From NCBI GenBank assembly GCA_948470335.1, contig CAOKOL010000012.1, positions 1-64,000 of the forward strand: a stretch of DNA of 64,000 nucleotides. Reading direction: 5' to 3'. A program made the position numbers and the translations under genes. Each line of letters starts with the position of its first letter. The stretch's first letter is position 1. The DNA is from an uncultured Lachnospiraceae bacterium. Its GTDB lineage: Bacteria > Bacillota > Clostridia > Lachnospirales > Lachnospiraceae. The notes under the pieces were generated by a model that made no database searches, was not told the origin of the DNA, and saw nothing but the letters and a program-made list of their open reading frames with translations. Below, in pieces: positions 1-7,978 of the stretch.

Positions 1-1
1 T

Positions 2-97
2 GGAAAAGTGCTTTGCGGCGGTGTAATGGCTATGGGGGATATTGCCGGAAAACCCGAATTGCAGGAAGCCTACGGTTTAGGAAAATCAATTCAATAG
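2..97 (+). CDS. Flavodoxin-like / NADPH-dependent FMN reductase family protein, C-terminal end only
   Basis: Only the last 31 codons are inside the window; the frame runs open from base 2 to the TAG at 95-97. The visible tail contains GDIAGKPELQEAYGLGKSIQ, which resembles the end of small flavodoxin-fold NAD(P)H-dependent FMN reductases (a G-D-I-x-G stretch followed by an A-Y-x-x-G-K helix). Such proteins bind FMN and reduce quinones, nitro compounds or iron complexes in the cytoplasm. The active-site part lies outside the window, so the family is an inference from a short tail. Confidence 0.45.
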   Translation, partial: GKVLCGGVMAMGDIAGKPELQEAYGLGKSIQ

Positions 98-489
98 AGA
101 AAGGCATTTTGATTTTGTCAAGATTAGTTGACACATTTTTTCTCAAGGATTTTGTACCCTATACTGCCTCTTTCAAGGAATTATAATATTACTGTCGTTT
201 GACCATCGGAGGAAGCCTGCCATTAGCAGAGCATATCCTCCGATTATTCCGGTAGCTGATAAAATACCTCGTTGTAATCTTCACATATTTCATTTTCTCG
301 GCCAAAACAATTTTTCCTATTTTTGTTTGGCTTCTCACAATCATTAATTTACAGGGATTTTTTGACACGTTCTATTTTTGATTCTAAATTTATAAGAATC
401 TCCGGGATTATATGTGTATGTTGGTATGCCTCCAGGGGTAAAACTTCATAAGAATTTATGTAAATCTCCTTGACTATAAATTAAAGTAA
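98..489. other. AT-rich intergenic stretch with a possible insertion-sequence relic
   Basis: No intact gene. Read on the minus strand from about 290 to 185 there is a short open stretch with YFISYRNNRRI followed by LPPMVKRQ and a stop, which recalls the C-terminal end of IS3-type transposases. The sequence after that stop (bases 110-140) carries the repeated TGTCAA/TTGACA motif. No inverted-repeat ends, target duplication or start codon could be defined, so this is at best a decayed remnant. Confidence 0.25.
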
Positions 490-1533
490 TTATTTAAAAC
501 AATTCCCACAAGTAGAATAGCCCTGCGCAATCAGTTCATCAACAGAACTATTTGAAGTAGCGTAGTTTTGTGGAGCAATTTTAGGGACACTCCGGCAAGT
601 TGGGTAATGTATTTTGTGTGAGTTTGTATTTAATACGTATGATGCGTTTGTTTGCTGCTGCGCAGCATTGTCATATGTGTTGAAATTGCTGCCATTGCCT
701 GAGTCGGAAGGATTGGGAGTGGCAGCGGAGTTTTGCGGCGGATTTACCGGTTCAGGAGCAGGTGTGTTATTTTGAGCGGTATCTGCCTGGGATTGGGCAA
801 TTGCTTTTGCGGCTTCTTCCTGTACAGCTTTTTCCTCTGCCAGCCGTTTTTCTTCGGCCTCTTTTGCAGCTCTTTCCATAGCCTCTTTAGAGGCTTTTTC
901 TTCTGCTACTCTGGAAGATTCCTCAGCGGCCAGTCGTTTTTCTTCCGCCGCTTTGGATGATTTTTCATTGGCTAATCGTTTTTCTTCCGCCGCTTTGGAT
1001 GATTCTTCTTCCGCAAGCCGCTTTTCTTCTGCGGCCTTAGAAGACTCTTGTTCCGCAACCCGGTGTTCTTCTGCTTCCTGCTCTGCTTTCCGGGCGGCCA
1101 TGTCAACAACTGTAATAGACAGGGTATTGCTTTTTATGTTTCCGGATTCAATATGGATTTCATAGGTTCCCGCTTTGGTTCCGGTCTGAATACCTGAATC
1201 TGAAAAAGTCAGCGCATCATTGTCAGATATATATTCAAAGGAAATTTTATCTGCGTTCTCAGGAGATACGGAAACCTCAAAGGGGATTTCCGTATTGATA
1301 TCATATTCATTCCGGTAATCCGGGATAGACAGTTCAATGGACTCAGGATTAATCGTTTCCATTGTGAAGCCAAACCCTACGAGGCTGGCAATACACACGG
1401 CGGTGGATATGCCTGCTTTTTTAAACGTTTTTTTAGCGGGATTCTTTTTTATGAGATTTATCAATGCATGTCCTACAAAGATAAAAATTCCCAGTAAAGA
1501 TAATAAAAACAACAGTGTAAATATAGCGTTCAT
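490..1533 (-). CDS. Membrane-anchored coiled-coil protein with C-terminal Ada-like cysteine motif
   Basis: 347 residues from the ATG at 1533, chosen because AAAGGAGAA lies five bases before it; an upstream in-frame ATG has no such site. Order of parts: two N-terminal hydrophobic segments (about 3-25 and 40-58), a small beta-rich segment (about 65-145) that looks like a bacterial Ig-type fold, a long Glu/Lys/Ala-rich helix with 14-residue repeats (about 163-245), a Pro/Asn/Ser-rich linker, and a C-terminal module with YPTCRSV and GYSTCGNC. That last module resembles the Ada-like metal-binding tail found on some secreted nucleases and surface proteins. The likely topology is an anchored protein with an extracytoplasmic rod and a Zn-binding or disulfide tip. 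The function is not known. It stands alone; the neighbours are unrelated. Confidence 0.6.
   Translation of the reverse strand: MNAIFTLLFLLSLLGIFIFVGHALINLIKKNPAKKTFKKAGISTAVCIASLVGFGFTMETINPESIELSIPDYRNEYDINTEIPFEVSVSPENADKISFEYISDNDALTFSDSGIQTGTKAGTYEIHIESGNIKSNTLSITVVDMAARKAEQEAEEHRVAEQESSKAAEEKRLAEEESSKAAEEKRLANEKSSKAAEEKRLAAEESSRVAEEKASKEAMERAAKEAEEKRLAEEKAVQEEAAKAIAQSQADTAQNNTPAPEPVNPPQNSAATPNPSDSGNGSNFNTYDNAAQQQTNASYVLNTNSHKIHYPTCRSVPKIAPQNYATSNSSVDELIAQGYSTCGNCFK
895..1047. repeat. 42-bp tandem repeat inside the coiled-coil gene
   Basis: About three and a half imperfect copies of a 42-bp unit coding for 14 residues (core SSKAAEEKRLA), i.e. two heptads per unit. The regular phase fits a coiled-coil rod whose length could change by repeat slippage without shifting the frame. 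Confidence 0.7.
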
Positions 1534-1560
1534 ATGATTTTCTCCTTTGTACATTTATAT

Positions 1561-1704
1561 CTATTGCTGATCAAATTCTTTTTTGGTTTGGAACTGCTTA
1601 TAATACTGCGTTGCTTGATCTTCTGATAAATCAAAATGTCGTTGAAGTTTTGCAAGGATCTGTACATCTGAAAGACCGTACTCCAATCCATCGGATATAG
1701 TTGC
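1561..1704 (-). pseudogene. Orphan C-terminal gene fragment
   Basis: A frame of 47 codons reads DGLEYGLSDVQILAKLQRHF, then a helical Asp/Glu/Gln-rich tail, and ends at the TAG complementing 1561-1563. It is closed upstream by an in-frame stop and has no start codon or ribosome binding site. It looks like the tail of a longer protein. The pattern recalls helical tails of Rpn/PD-(D/E)XK transposase-like proteins, but this is a weak resemblance. Confidence 0.35.
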
Positions 1705-1757
1705 CTATATGCCCCGCTGTTCGCCTCTCAAGTGTTGCCAATGTGTAGCCGGTTAAT

Positions 1758-1802
1758 ATAAAAATCCTCTGAAAAGCGCATAGAATAAGGCTTTTCAGAG
1801 GA
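1758..1802 (-). terminator. Intrinsic terminator downstream of guaA
   Basis: A perfect 13-bp stem (TCCTCTGAAAAGC at 1765-1777 pairing with 1790-1802) with a 12-base loop. On the minus strand it is followed by TTTTTATAT, directly after the guaA stop codon. Confidence 0.9.
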
Positions 1803-1809
1803 ATGGCGT

Positions 1810-2790
1810 TTATTCAAACTCGATCGTCCCACAAGGCTTCGGCGTCATATCATACAGCACCCTGTTCACGCCCTCCACCTCACTGGTAATCCGTTCCGTA
1901 ATATGCGCAAGCAGCGCAAATGGCACGTCCTCCACAGTGGCTGTCATGGCGTCTACCGTGTTGACTGCGCGGATAATGACCGGATAGGCGAATGTACGGG
2001 CGCCGTCTGAAACGCCGACGGATTTAAAGTCGGGCACAACGGTGAAATACTGCCATACTTTGCCTTCCAGGCCGTTTTTCGCGAATTCTTCCCGCAGGAT
2101 GGCGTCTGACTCGCGGACTGCTTCCAGACGTTCTCTGGTGATAGCTCCCAGGCAGCGGACGCCGAGGCCGGGGCCGGGGAAGGGCTGGCGGAATACCATG
2201 CTGTCGGGAAGGCCGAGGGCTTTGCCCACGACGCGGACCTCATCCTTGAACAGCAGGCGGACAGGCTCCACAAGGGCAAACTGTAAATCTTCCGGAAGGC
2301 CGCCTACGTTGTGATGGGCTTTTACGCCGTCGCTTTCCAGGATATCGGGGTAGATGGTTCCCTGCGCAAGAAATTCGATACCGGACTGCTTGCGGGCTTC
2401 TTCTTCAAACACACGGATAAACTCCGCGCCGATAATTTTCCGTTTCGTCTCCGGGTCCGAAACGCCGGCCAGTTTGTCTAAGAACCGGTCTACGGCGTCC
2501 ACATAAATCAGGTTTGCCTTCATCTGATTTCTGAACACCTCGACCACCTGTTCCGGTTCTCCTTTTCGTAACAGGCCGTGGTTTACATGGACGCATACCA
2601 GTTGGCTGCCGATGGCTTTAATCAGCAGCGCGGCGACAACCGACGAATCTACGCCGCCTGACAGCGCCAGCAGCACCTTCTTGTCCCCTACCTGGGCTCT
2701 GACAGCCGCAACCTGCTCTTCGATAAATGCCAGTGCAAGCTCAGGGGTGTTAATCCGCTTCATTGTTTCAGGACGCATATTCTGATCCAT
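1810..2790 (-). CDS. guaA: GMP synthase, ATP-pyrophosphatase (synthetase) subunit without glutaminase domain
   Basis: 326 residues. It converts XMP to GMP with ATP and ammonia, the last step of guanine nucleotide synthesis. The PP-loop SGGVDSS is at residues 44-50; the dimerisation/XMP-binding part carries [10 protein letters not shown] at 201-210 and the protein ends in a KPxGTIEFE-type tail, both typical of GuaA. The usual bacterial enzyme has about 510 residues with an N-terminal class I glutamine amidotransferase; here the protein begins directly at the synthetase domain. The start at 2790 is supported by GGAGG seven bases upstream. No amidotransferase gene is present nearby, so ammonia must come free or from a separate subunit, as in archaeal split GMP synthases. 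It has its own promoter and terminator and is monocistronic. Confidence 0.93.
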   Translation of the reverse strand: MDQNMRPETMKRINTPELALAFIEEQVAAVRAQVGDKKVLLALSGGVDSSVVAALLIKAIGSQLVCVHVNHGLLRKGEPEQVVEVFRNQMKANLIYVDAVDRFLDKLAGVSDPETKRKIIGAEFIRVFEEEARKQSGIEFLAQGTIYPDILESDGVKAHHNVGGLPEDLQFALVEPVRLLFKDEVRVVGKALGLPDSMVFRQPFPGPGLGVRCLGAITRERLEAVRESDAILREEFAKNGLEGKVWQYFTVVPDFKSVGVSDGARTFAYPVIIRAVNTVDAMTATVEDVPFALLAHITERITSEVEGVNRVLYDMTPKPCGTIEFE

Positions 2791-2834
2791 ATTTTTCCTC
2801 CGTATGCTTTACATTTATTTTGTCAAGTCTTCAT

Positions 2835-2863
2835 ATTATACCGTAAAATCCGCCGGTCTTCAA
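2835..2863 (-). promoter_or_regulatory. Sigma-A type promoter of guaA
   Basis: On the minus strand TTGAAG and TATAAT are separated by 17 bases, about 45 bases before the guaA start. No purine riboswitch was recognised in the short leader. Confidence 0.75.
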
Positions 2864-2872
2864 CAAAATCCT

Positions 2873-4243
2873 TTACATTGTAATCCATCCCAGTACGCTT
2901 GCTACAGAGCTGAGCAGAATGATCGATACGAATATGATGCAGAGATACCGGATCATAAATTCGAAGATTTTTCTTCTTTTAAAGGGCGCGCCGTTTTTTT
3001 CCACCTCGCCTGCGATTCTGTCTGTTCCGATCACCCGCAGCACAAGCAGACAGGTGGCGACGGCCGCAATCGGCATCATTACGGAATTGGTCAGAAAATC
3101 AAAGAAGTCAAGAAATTCCATTCCGATGATCCGGATAAAGGACAGCGGGCCGTAACCGAGAGAGGACAGGGTGCCCAGAGCGATTATAATCAGCCCCATA
3201 ACGGTGGAAGCTTTATGCCGGCTCCAGCCAAGCTCGTCCTCAAAGGTTGACACGGCGCTTTCGGTCAGCGCGATGGCGCTTGTGAGAGCGGCAAACAGTA
3301 CCAGTGAAAAGAACAGAATGCCCGCCGTTCTTCCAAAGCCCATGCTGGCGAAAACCTTCGGAATGGTAATAAACATCAGAGACGGTCCGGCTTTCAGTGT
3401 ATCCATGTCTCCGCCGGAAAAGGCAAACACCGCCGGAATAATCATCAGTCCCGCCATAATGGCGATGGCAGTGTCAAAGATTTCCACATTTCGGGTGGCC
3501 TCCTCAATGGACACATCCTCTTTCATATAGGAGCCGAAGGTTACGAGAATACCCATGGCGATGGAAAGAGAGTAGAACATCTGTCCCATTGCGGCTACCA
3601 CCGTCATCCATGAAAAGTTCCGGAAATTGGGCACCAGGAAATATTTCACGCCTTCCAGCGCGCCGGGGCGGGTCATGGAGTAGACGGCAATCATAACAGC
3701 CAGCACTACCAGAACCGGCATCATAAATTTTGATACCCGTTCGATGCCGTTTTTTACCCCTGCAAATATAATGACCAGTGTCACCGCGGCAAAAAGCAGA
3801 AACCAGATTTCCGCAGATATGCCGCCTGAGATAAAATCCGTAAAATATCCGTCTGCGGCCGCTTCGTTTACATTGCCCCGCAGGTATTCAAACAGATATT
3901 TAGTCACCCAGCCGCCGATAGTGGAATAATAGGGTACGATCAGGATCGGAATCACTGCGTTGATCCAGCCGCCGGCACGCCACCGTCTGCGTCTGCCCGT
4001 TTCGCTGAAAGCGCCTACGGGACTTTTTTTGGTCATGCGTCCCAGCGCGGTTTCCGCAATAATCATTGTGTATCCGAAAGTCAGCGCCAGTATGATATAA
4101 ACCAGTAAAAAAATACCGCCGCCGTATTTTGCCGCCAGATAAGGAAATCTCCAGATATTTCCCAGTCCCACGGATGCTCCGGCAGCAGACAGCACAAAGC
4201 CGATTTTGCCGGAAAAACTGCTTCTTTTCTTTTGTCCGTTCAT
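2873..4243 (-). CDS. Sodium-dependent transporter of the NSS/SLC6 family
   Basis: 456 residues from the ATG at 4243 (MNGQKKRS), which is where family similarity begins; the 61 extra codons upstream overlap the attenuator and lack homology-like character. The N-terminal signature GLGNIWRFPYLAAKYGGG (residues 26-43) is the unwound TM1 that binds sodium and substrate in LeuT-like transporters. About 11-12 hydrophobic helices follow, consistent with the short bacterial (MhsT/TnaT-like) forms. It would import an amino acid or related compound with Na+ across the cytoplasmic membrane; the substrate cannot be read from sequence. It is transcribed alone, with a long leader containing a terminator-like hairpin, and is divergent from the tetR gene. 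Confidence 0.9.
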   Translation of the reverse strand: MNGQKKRSSFSGKIGFVLSAAGASVGLGNIWRFPYLAAKYGGGIFLLVYIILALTFGYTMIIAETALGRMTKKSPVGAFSETGRRRRWRAGGWINAVIPILIVPYYSTIGGWVTKYLFEYLRGNVNEAAADGYFTDFISGGISAEIWFLLFAAVTLVIIFAGVKNGIERVSKFMMPVLVVLAVMIAVYSMTRPGALEGVKYFLVPNFRNFSWMTVVAAMGQMFYSLSIAMGILVTFGSYMKEDVSIEEATRNVEIFDTAIAIMAGLMIIPAVFAFSGGDMDTLKAGPSLMFITIPKVFASMGFGRTAGILFFSLVLFAALTSAIALTESAVSTFEDELGWSRHKASTVMGLIIIALGTLSSLGYGPLSFIRIIGMEFLDFFDFLTNSVMMPIAAVATCLLVLRVIGTDRIAGEVEKNGAPFKRRKIFEFMIRYLCIIFVSIILLSSVASVLGWITM

Positions 4244-4311
4244 TGTTTTGGTCCCTTTCCGATTAAAGATAAGCCAATGGATGAAAGAGGTGCGCATTGC
4301 CGTAAAAGGGT

Positions 4312-4368
4312 AAAATAAAACGCTTTGTATACCATTCCTCTTATGGCCTGACGGAATGGGACAAAGCG
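4312..4368 (-). terminator. Attenuator-like hairpin in the leader of the NSS transporter gene
   Basis: On the minus strand CGCTTTGT and CCATTCC pair with GGAATGG and ACAAAGCG (15 bp with a small internal loop, 13-base apical loop), followed by TTTTATTTT. It lies between the promoter at 4398-4426 and the start codon at 4243, so it would stop transcription before the gene. No known riboswitch or T-box core was recognised upstream. Confidence 0.7.
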
Positions 4369-4397
4369 TGATCCGGCGGCAAATCTTCCTGTGGATA

Positions 4398-4426
4398 TTT
4401 ATAGCATGGAGGGGAGGGAATGTCAA
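4398..4426 (-). promoter_or_regulatory. Promoter of the NSS transporter gene
   Basis: TTGACA and TATAAA with a 17-base spacer on the minus strand. Predicted start near 4391 gives a leader of about 147 bases that includes the hairpin at 4312-4368. Confidence 0.8.
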
Positions 4427-4522
4427 GGATTTCCATGTGTGTAACGTATGAAACGTATGAAATTTCGAATTGCTTCGGCATGGGATGAAGTAAAAAGCAG
4501 AACGCGAATTCCGGGTTAGGGC

Positions 4523-4552
4523 TTGACAGACATTCTATCAGTATGTTATATT
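4523..4552 (+). promoter_or_regulatory. Promoter of the tetR gene
   Basis: TTGACA at 4523 followed 17-18 bases later by TTATAT/TATATT. Its spacer and downstream side are covered by the two palindromic operator candidates, as expected for autorepression. Confidence 0.65.
4530..4546. promoter_or_regulatory. Imperfect operator, upstream copy
   Basis: ACATTCTATCAGTATGT differs at only two positions from the core of the perfect palindrome at 4557-4573 (ACATACTGTCAGTATGT). It sits in the spacer between -35 and -10 of the tetR promoter. Confidence 0.55.
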
Positions 4553-4553
4553 C

Positions 4554-4576
4554 GTTACATACTGTCAGTATGTAAC
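4554..4576. promoter_or_regulatory. Perfect palindromic operator for the TetR regulator
   Basis: Arms GTTACATACTG and CAGTATGTAAC are perfect reverse complements around a single central base. It lies just downstream of the tetR -10 and upstream of the GTG start, and its core is repeated at 4530-4546. Confidence 0.75.
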
Positions 4577-4629
4577 CGGTAAAACGCAAAACGGATTGTC
4601 ATTCGTACCGGCATGGGAGGGATGAAGCG

Positions 4630-5283
4630 GTGGCCAGAAACAAGCATCCGGAGGAGACGATAAATTTAATATTGGACGTTTCTTTCCGCCTGTTTATGGA
4701 AAAGGGCTACGAGCAGACCTCTATTCAGGATATTATCGACCATTTGGGGGGGCTTAGCCGGGGGGCCATTTATCACCATTTTAAATCGAAGGAGGAGATC
4801 CTGGAAGCCGCCACGGACAGGATGACGGCCGAATCCAACCGGATGCTTGCGGACATCCGTGACCGTAGGGATCTGACCGGGAAGGAAAAACTCAGGAGAA
4901 TCTTTCGGGAGTCTGTCAACCGTCCTGTCCAGAATGATATCTTTCTGGCGGCACCCGGTTTCCACAAAAACCCAAAGCTTTTTTTCAGCCTTGTCCATGA
5001 CACGGTCGCCGAGGTTTCTGTTTCATATATTCAGCCGATCATTGAGCAGGGCATTGCCGACGGCACGATCCGGACGGAGTATCCGAAGCAGTTGGCGGAG
5101 CTGATTATGCTGGCGGCGAATGTCTGGATGAACCCTATGGCTTTTAACAGTACGGCGGAGGAATCCGGCCGCAAGTTTATGGTGTTCCGGCAGATGCTGG
5201 AAAGCTTCGGGCTGGATATCGTGGACGATGAGATGCGGGCCAGAATCGTGGAGCTGGCGGCAATTTATCAGACCAAGCAGTAA
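4630..5283 (+). CDS. TetR/AcrR family transcriptional regulator
   Basis: 217 residues from a GTG start at 4630 with GGGAGGG about eight bases upstream. The N-terminal three-helix DNA-binding domain is clear (residues 10-57; YEQTSIQDIIDHLG and GAIYHHFKSKEEIL), followed by a helical ligand-binding and dimerisation domain. It should repress its own gene through the palindromes at 4530-4576, and probably the MFS exporter gene behind it, which has a related inverted repeat over its promoter. The inducer is unknown; the pairing with an exporter suggests a toxic small molecule. Divergent from the NSS gene. Confidence 0.9.
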   Translation: MARNKHPEETINLILDVSFRLFMEKGYEQTSIQDIIDHLGGLSRGAIYHHFKSKEEILEAATDRMTAESNRMLADIRDRRDLTGKEKLRRIFRESVNRPVQNDIFLAAPGFHKNPKLFFSLVHDTVAEVSVSYIQPIIEQGIADGTIRTEYPKQLAELIMLAANVWMNPMAFNSTAEESGRKFMVFRQMLESFGLDIVDDEMRARIVELAAIYQTKQ

Positions 5284-5328
5284 ACGAGGGGATCTGTCCT
5301 GTAAAAAGGGCAGATATATTTTCACCTA

Positions 5329-5357
5329 TATACATACCAATATCCGGTATGTATTAT
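5329..5357 (+). promoter_or_regulatory. MFS gene promoter overlapped by an inverted repeat
   Basis: TATACA and TATTAT with a 17-base spacer. The inverted repeat ATACATACC / GGTATGTAT (5330-5338 and 5346-5354, 7-base spacer) lies exactly on it. The half-sites ACATAC/GTATGT match the tetR operators, but they are nine bases apart here against five there, so binding by the same regulator is uncertain. Confidence 0.5.
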
Positions 5358-5523
5358 GCGGATGCATAGGGACGGGAGTTCTCCGATGAGTTATGCATTT
5401 GAACAGATAACAGAATGCGGCGGAAAAAACAGGCGGACTCTCGGAGTCCTGCGGAACCTGAATTTGTGAGATTTCTCAATCTATTATTAATCTATTATCT
5501 GGGAGGACGGAGGTTTATAATTT

Positions 5524-6762
5524 ATGAAACAAAAGCTGTTTTCAAAGGATTTTACGCTGGTGGTAATCGGCCAGATTATTTCCCTTTTTGGCAATGCCAC
5601 GGTGAGGTTTGCATTGCCTTTATACCTGCTGAACCTGACCGGCTCGTCCGTTCTGTACGGGACGGTTACGGCCTGTGCCTTTATCCCGGCCATTCTGCTG
5701 TCGCCGGTGGGAGGGATGATCGCAGACCGGGTTAATAAACGAAATATTATGGTGATACTGGATTTTGTCACGGCGGCGGTGATACTGGCGTTCTCTCTGC
5801 TGATGGACCGGGGGAACCTGATTGTTCTGGCGGCGGTTACGCTGATGATTCTGTATGGAATTGCGGGCGCCTATCAGCCTTCCGTACAGGCCAGTATCCC
5901 TGCGCTGACCAGCCGGGAAAATTTTATGGCGGCCAATTCCGTGATTAACACAATCAGTTCCTTTTCCTCCCTGACCGGTCCTGTTTTTGGCGGGATTTTT
6001 TACAGCGCTTATGGGCTGCGTCCCGTGCTGCTGGTCTGCGTGGCCTGTTTTGCCCTGTCGGCAGTGATGGAACTTTTTATTCACATACCGCAGCAGAACC
6101 AGGAAACCGGCGGCGGAATATGGGAAACCGCCGGAAAGGATATTGGGGAAAGCCTGCGTTTTATCTTTACGGAAAAGCCTGTTATTGCGAAATGCACCAT
6201 GACGGTCTGCGGGATTAACCTGTTTTTATCTGCGATGCTGTTGGTGGCGATGCCGTATCTGATTACGGAAGTGCTGGCATTTCAGCCGGCCCGGGCCAAC
6301 CGGCTTTACGGCATGGCCCAGGGGCTGATGGCGGCCGGGGGACTGGCCGGGGGAATCTGCGCGGGCGTATTTGCGGGCAGGCTGACAGTCCGGAAGGCCG
6401 GAACGATATTGATTGTCTGCGGGCTGTGTGTATTTCCCATGGGAATTATTTTGCTGTTATCCGCCTCCGCCATGGTCTGTTATACGGTGATTACCCTGTG
6501 CTGCTTTGTTATTATGGGCCTTTCGACGATATTTACGGTACAGATGATGTCCGTGCTCCAGCGGGAGACGCCGGGGAACCTGATCGGAAAAGTGATTTCC
6601 GTGATTCTCACCCTTTCCATGTGCGCCCAGCCTCTGGGCAATGCGTTTTACGGCATATTGTTTGAGCTTTGCGAAGGAGTCGAATCTGCCGTCGTGTTTT
6701 TTGCCGGTGCGGTTTCTCTGCTGATTGCTGTCTGTTCGAGAAAGGTCTTTATGGATCTTTAA
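5524..6762 (+). CDS. MFS transporter (macrolide/drug-efflux-like, EntS-type subgroup)
   Basis: 412 residues with about 12 predicted transmembrane helices. The N-terminal half carries GGMIADRVNKRNIM, the loop 2-3 MFS motif with a positively charged turn. The general layout resembles the MFS_3/EntS and MefA-like exporters that use proton antiport. The start at 5524 follows GGACGGAGG about ten bases upstream. It is preceded by tetR and a promoter covered by an inverted repeat, which supports an inducible exporter role. The substrate is not determinable. Confidence 0.85.
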   Translation: MKQKLFSKDFTLVVIGQIISLFGNATVRFALPLYLLNLTGSSVLYGTVTACAFIPAILLSPVGGMIADRVNKRNIMVILDFVTAAVILAFSLLMDRGNLIVLAAVTLMILYGIAGAYQPSVQASIPALTSRENFMAANSVINTISSFSSLTGPVFGGIFYSAYGLRPVLLVCVACFALSAVMELFIHIPQQNQETGGGIWETAGKDIGESLRFIFTEKPVIAKCTMTVCGINLFLSAMLLVAMPYLITEVLAFQPARANRLYGMAQGLMAAGGLAGGICAGVFAGRLTVRKAGTILIVCGLCVFPMGIILLLSASAMVCYTVITLCCFVIMGLSTIFTVQMMSVLQRETPGNLIGKVISVILTLSMCAQPLGNAFYGILFELCEGVESAVVFFAGAVSLLIAVCSRKVFMDL

Positions 6763-6880
6763 ACGCCGCAGAAAAAAGTCCTGTTTTAGCCAACTCTACC
6801 GTTGGTAGGTGTTCATTGATATGTCGGACTGATATCATTTACCGCAGGGCAGTGTCAAATGATTTATAATAAAGAGGTGA

Positions 6881-7978
6881 ATGATGAATCAAATCAGAAT
6901 CGGAGCTTTTATTTCCGAACGCCGGAAAGCAAATGGCTGGACCCAGAGCCAACTGGCAGAGAAACTGGGGATAACCGATAAGGCTGTTTCAAAATGGGAG
7001 ACAGGACGGTCTATGCCGGATTTATCGTTGTTTATGCCGTTATGTACGCTCTTAAAAATTACTTTAAACGAACTGTTTGCGGGGGAGTGCATTGCGGAAG
7101 AAAAGCTGAAAGAAAAAGCAGATGAAGTGCTTATGGACGTGATTACAAACTGGCTGGGACACGATCAATGGGAAGGTCAGGAATGTGATGCGGCACCGCA
7201 GAACGTTCTGGAAGTGGAAAATGTTTCCAGACTGTATGAGACGGAAAGCAGCTCCGTACTGGCTGTAAATAACGTAAGTTTCCGGATACCGCAGGGCAGC
7301 TTTACGGGAATTATGGGAGCTTCCGGCTGCGGGAAAACAACATTGCTTCATTTAATCGCCACAATCGACAGGCCGACGAATGGAGCGGTACGCATCAGCG
7401 GGCAGAATATAACAGATTTGCCGGAAGAAGCTGCCGCGGAATTTCGCCGCAGACATCTGGGGTTTGTTTTTCAGGAATACAATCTGCTTGAAACGCTGAC
7501 TGTCTATGAAAATATTGCCCTTGCCCTGACGGTGAAAGAGGTTTCCAAAGAAAACATTCGTCCGATGATTCGGCGGTTATCCGAAAAGCTGGATATCGCG
7601 GCGGTTTTGGATAAATTTCCCTATGAGGTATCGGGAGGACAGCGGCAGCGCTGTGCCTGCGCCCGTGCCATTGTGGCAAATCCGGATATCATCCTTGCGG
7701 ACGAGCCGACCGGGGCATTGGATTCCCGTGCGGCCCGGCAGCTTTTAGACACATTTGTTATGCTTTGCAGAGAGTGCGGCGCAACGATACTGATGGTTAC
7801 GCATGATGTGATGGCAGCCAGCTACTGCGACAGGATACTGTTTATGAAAGACGGTGAAATAAAAGCTGCCTTAAACCGGGAACAGAAAAACAAACAGACC
7901 TTTTTTGCGGATATTTTGAAGAAAATACAGTGGATAGAGGGAGAAAGCCATGATGTACCTGAAACTTTCCGTCCGTAA
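6881..7978 (+). CDS. HTH (XRE)-ABC ATPase fusion protein
   Basis: 365 residues. Residues 5-66 form a Cro/CI-type helix-turn-helix (TQSQLAEKLGITDKAVSKWE), residues 67-105 a linker, and residues 108-335 a complete ABC ATPase of the MacB/BceA type: Walker A GASGCGKTT (146-154), Q-loop VFQEYN, signature SGGQRQR (251-257), Walker B ILADEP (271-276) and H-loop His308. AAAGAGGTGA precedes the ATG-ATG start; the second ATG (6884) is equally possible. It overlaps the permease gene at 7950 by 29 bases, so the two are translationally linked. The ATPase would power the permease while the HTH could bind DNA, joining transport and gene control in one chain. This coupling is an inference. Confidence 0.88.
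   Translation: MMNQIRIGAFISERRKANGWTQSQLAEKLGITDKAVSKWETGRSMPDLSLFMPLCTLLKITLNELFAGECIAEEKLKEKADEVLMDVITNWLGHDQWEGQECDAAPQNVLEVENVSRLYETESSSVLAVNNVSFRIPQGSFTGIMGASGCGKTTLLHLIATIDRPTNGAVRISGQNITDLPEEAAAEFRRRHLGFVFQEYNLLETLTVYENIALALTVKEVSKENIRPMIRRLSEKLDIAAVLDKFPYEVSGGQRQRCACARAIVANPDIILADEPTGALDSRAARQLLDTFVMLCRECGATILMVTHDVMAASYCDRILFMKDGEIKAALNREQKNKQTFFADILKKIQWIEGESHDVPETFRP

Noticed and set aside
2791..2872. Purine riboswitch expected before guaA
   Set aside because: The leader is only about 40 bases and shows no purine aptamer core; only a promoter is present.
5415..5735. 106-codon frame overlapping the start of the MFS gene
   Set aside because: It overlaps the MFS coding region in another frame and lacks a start signal.
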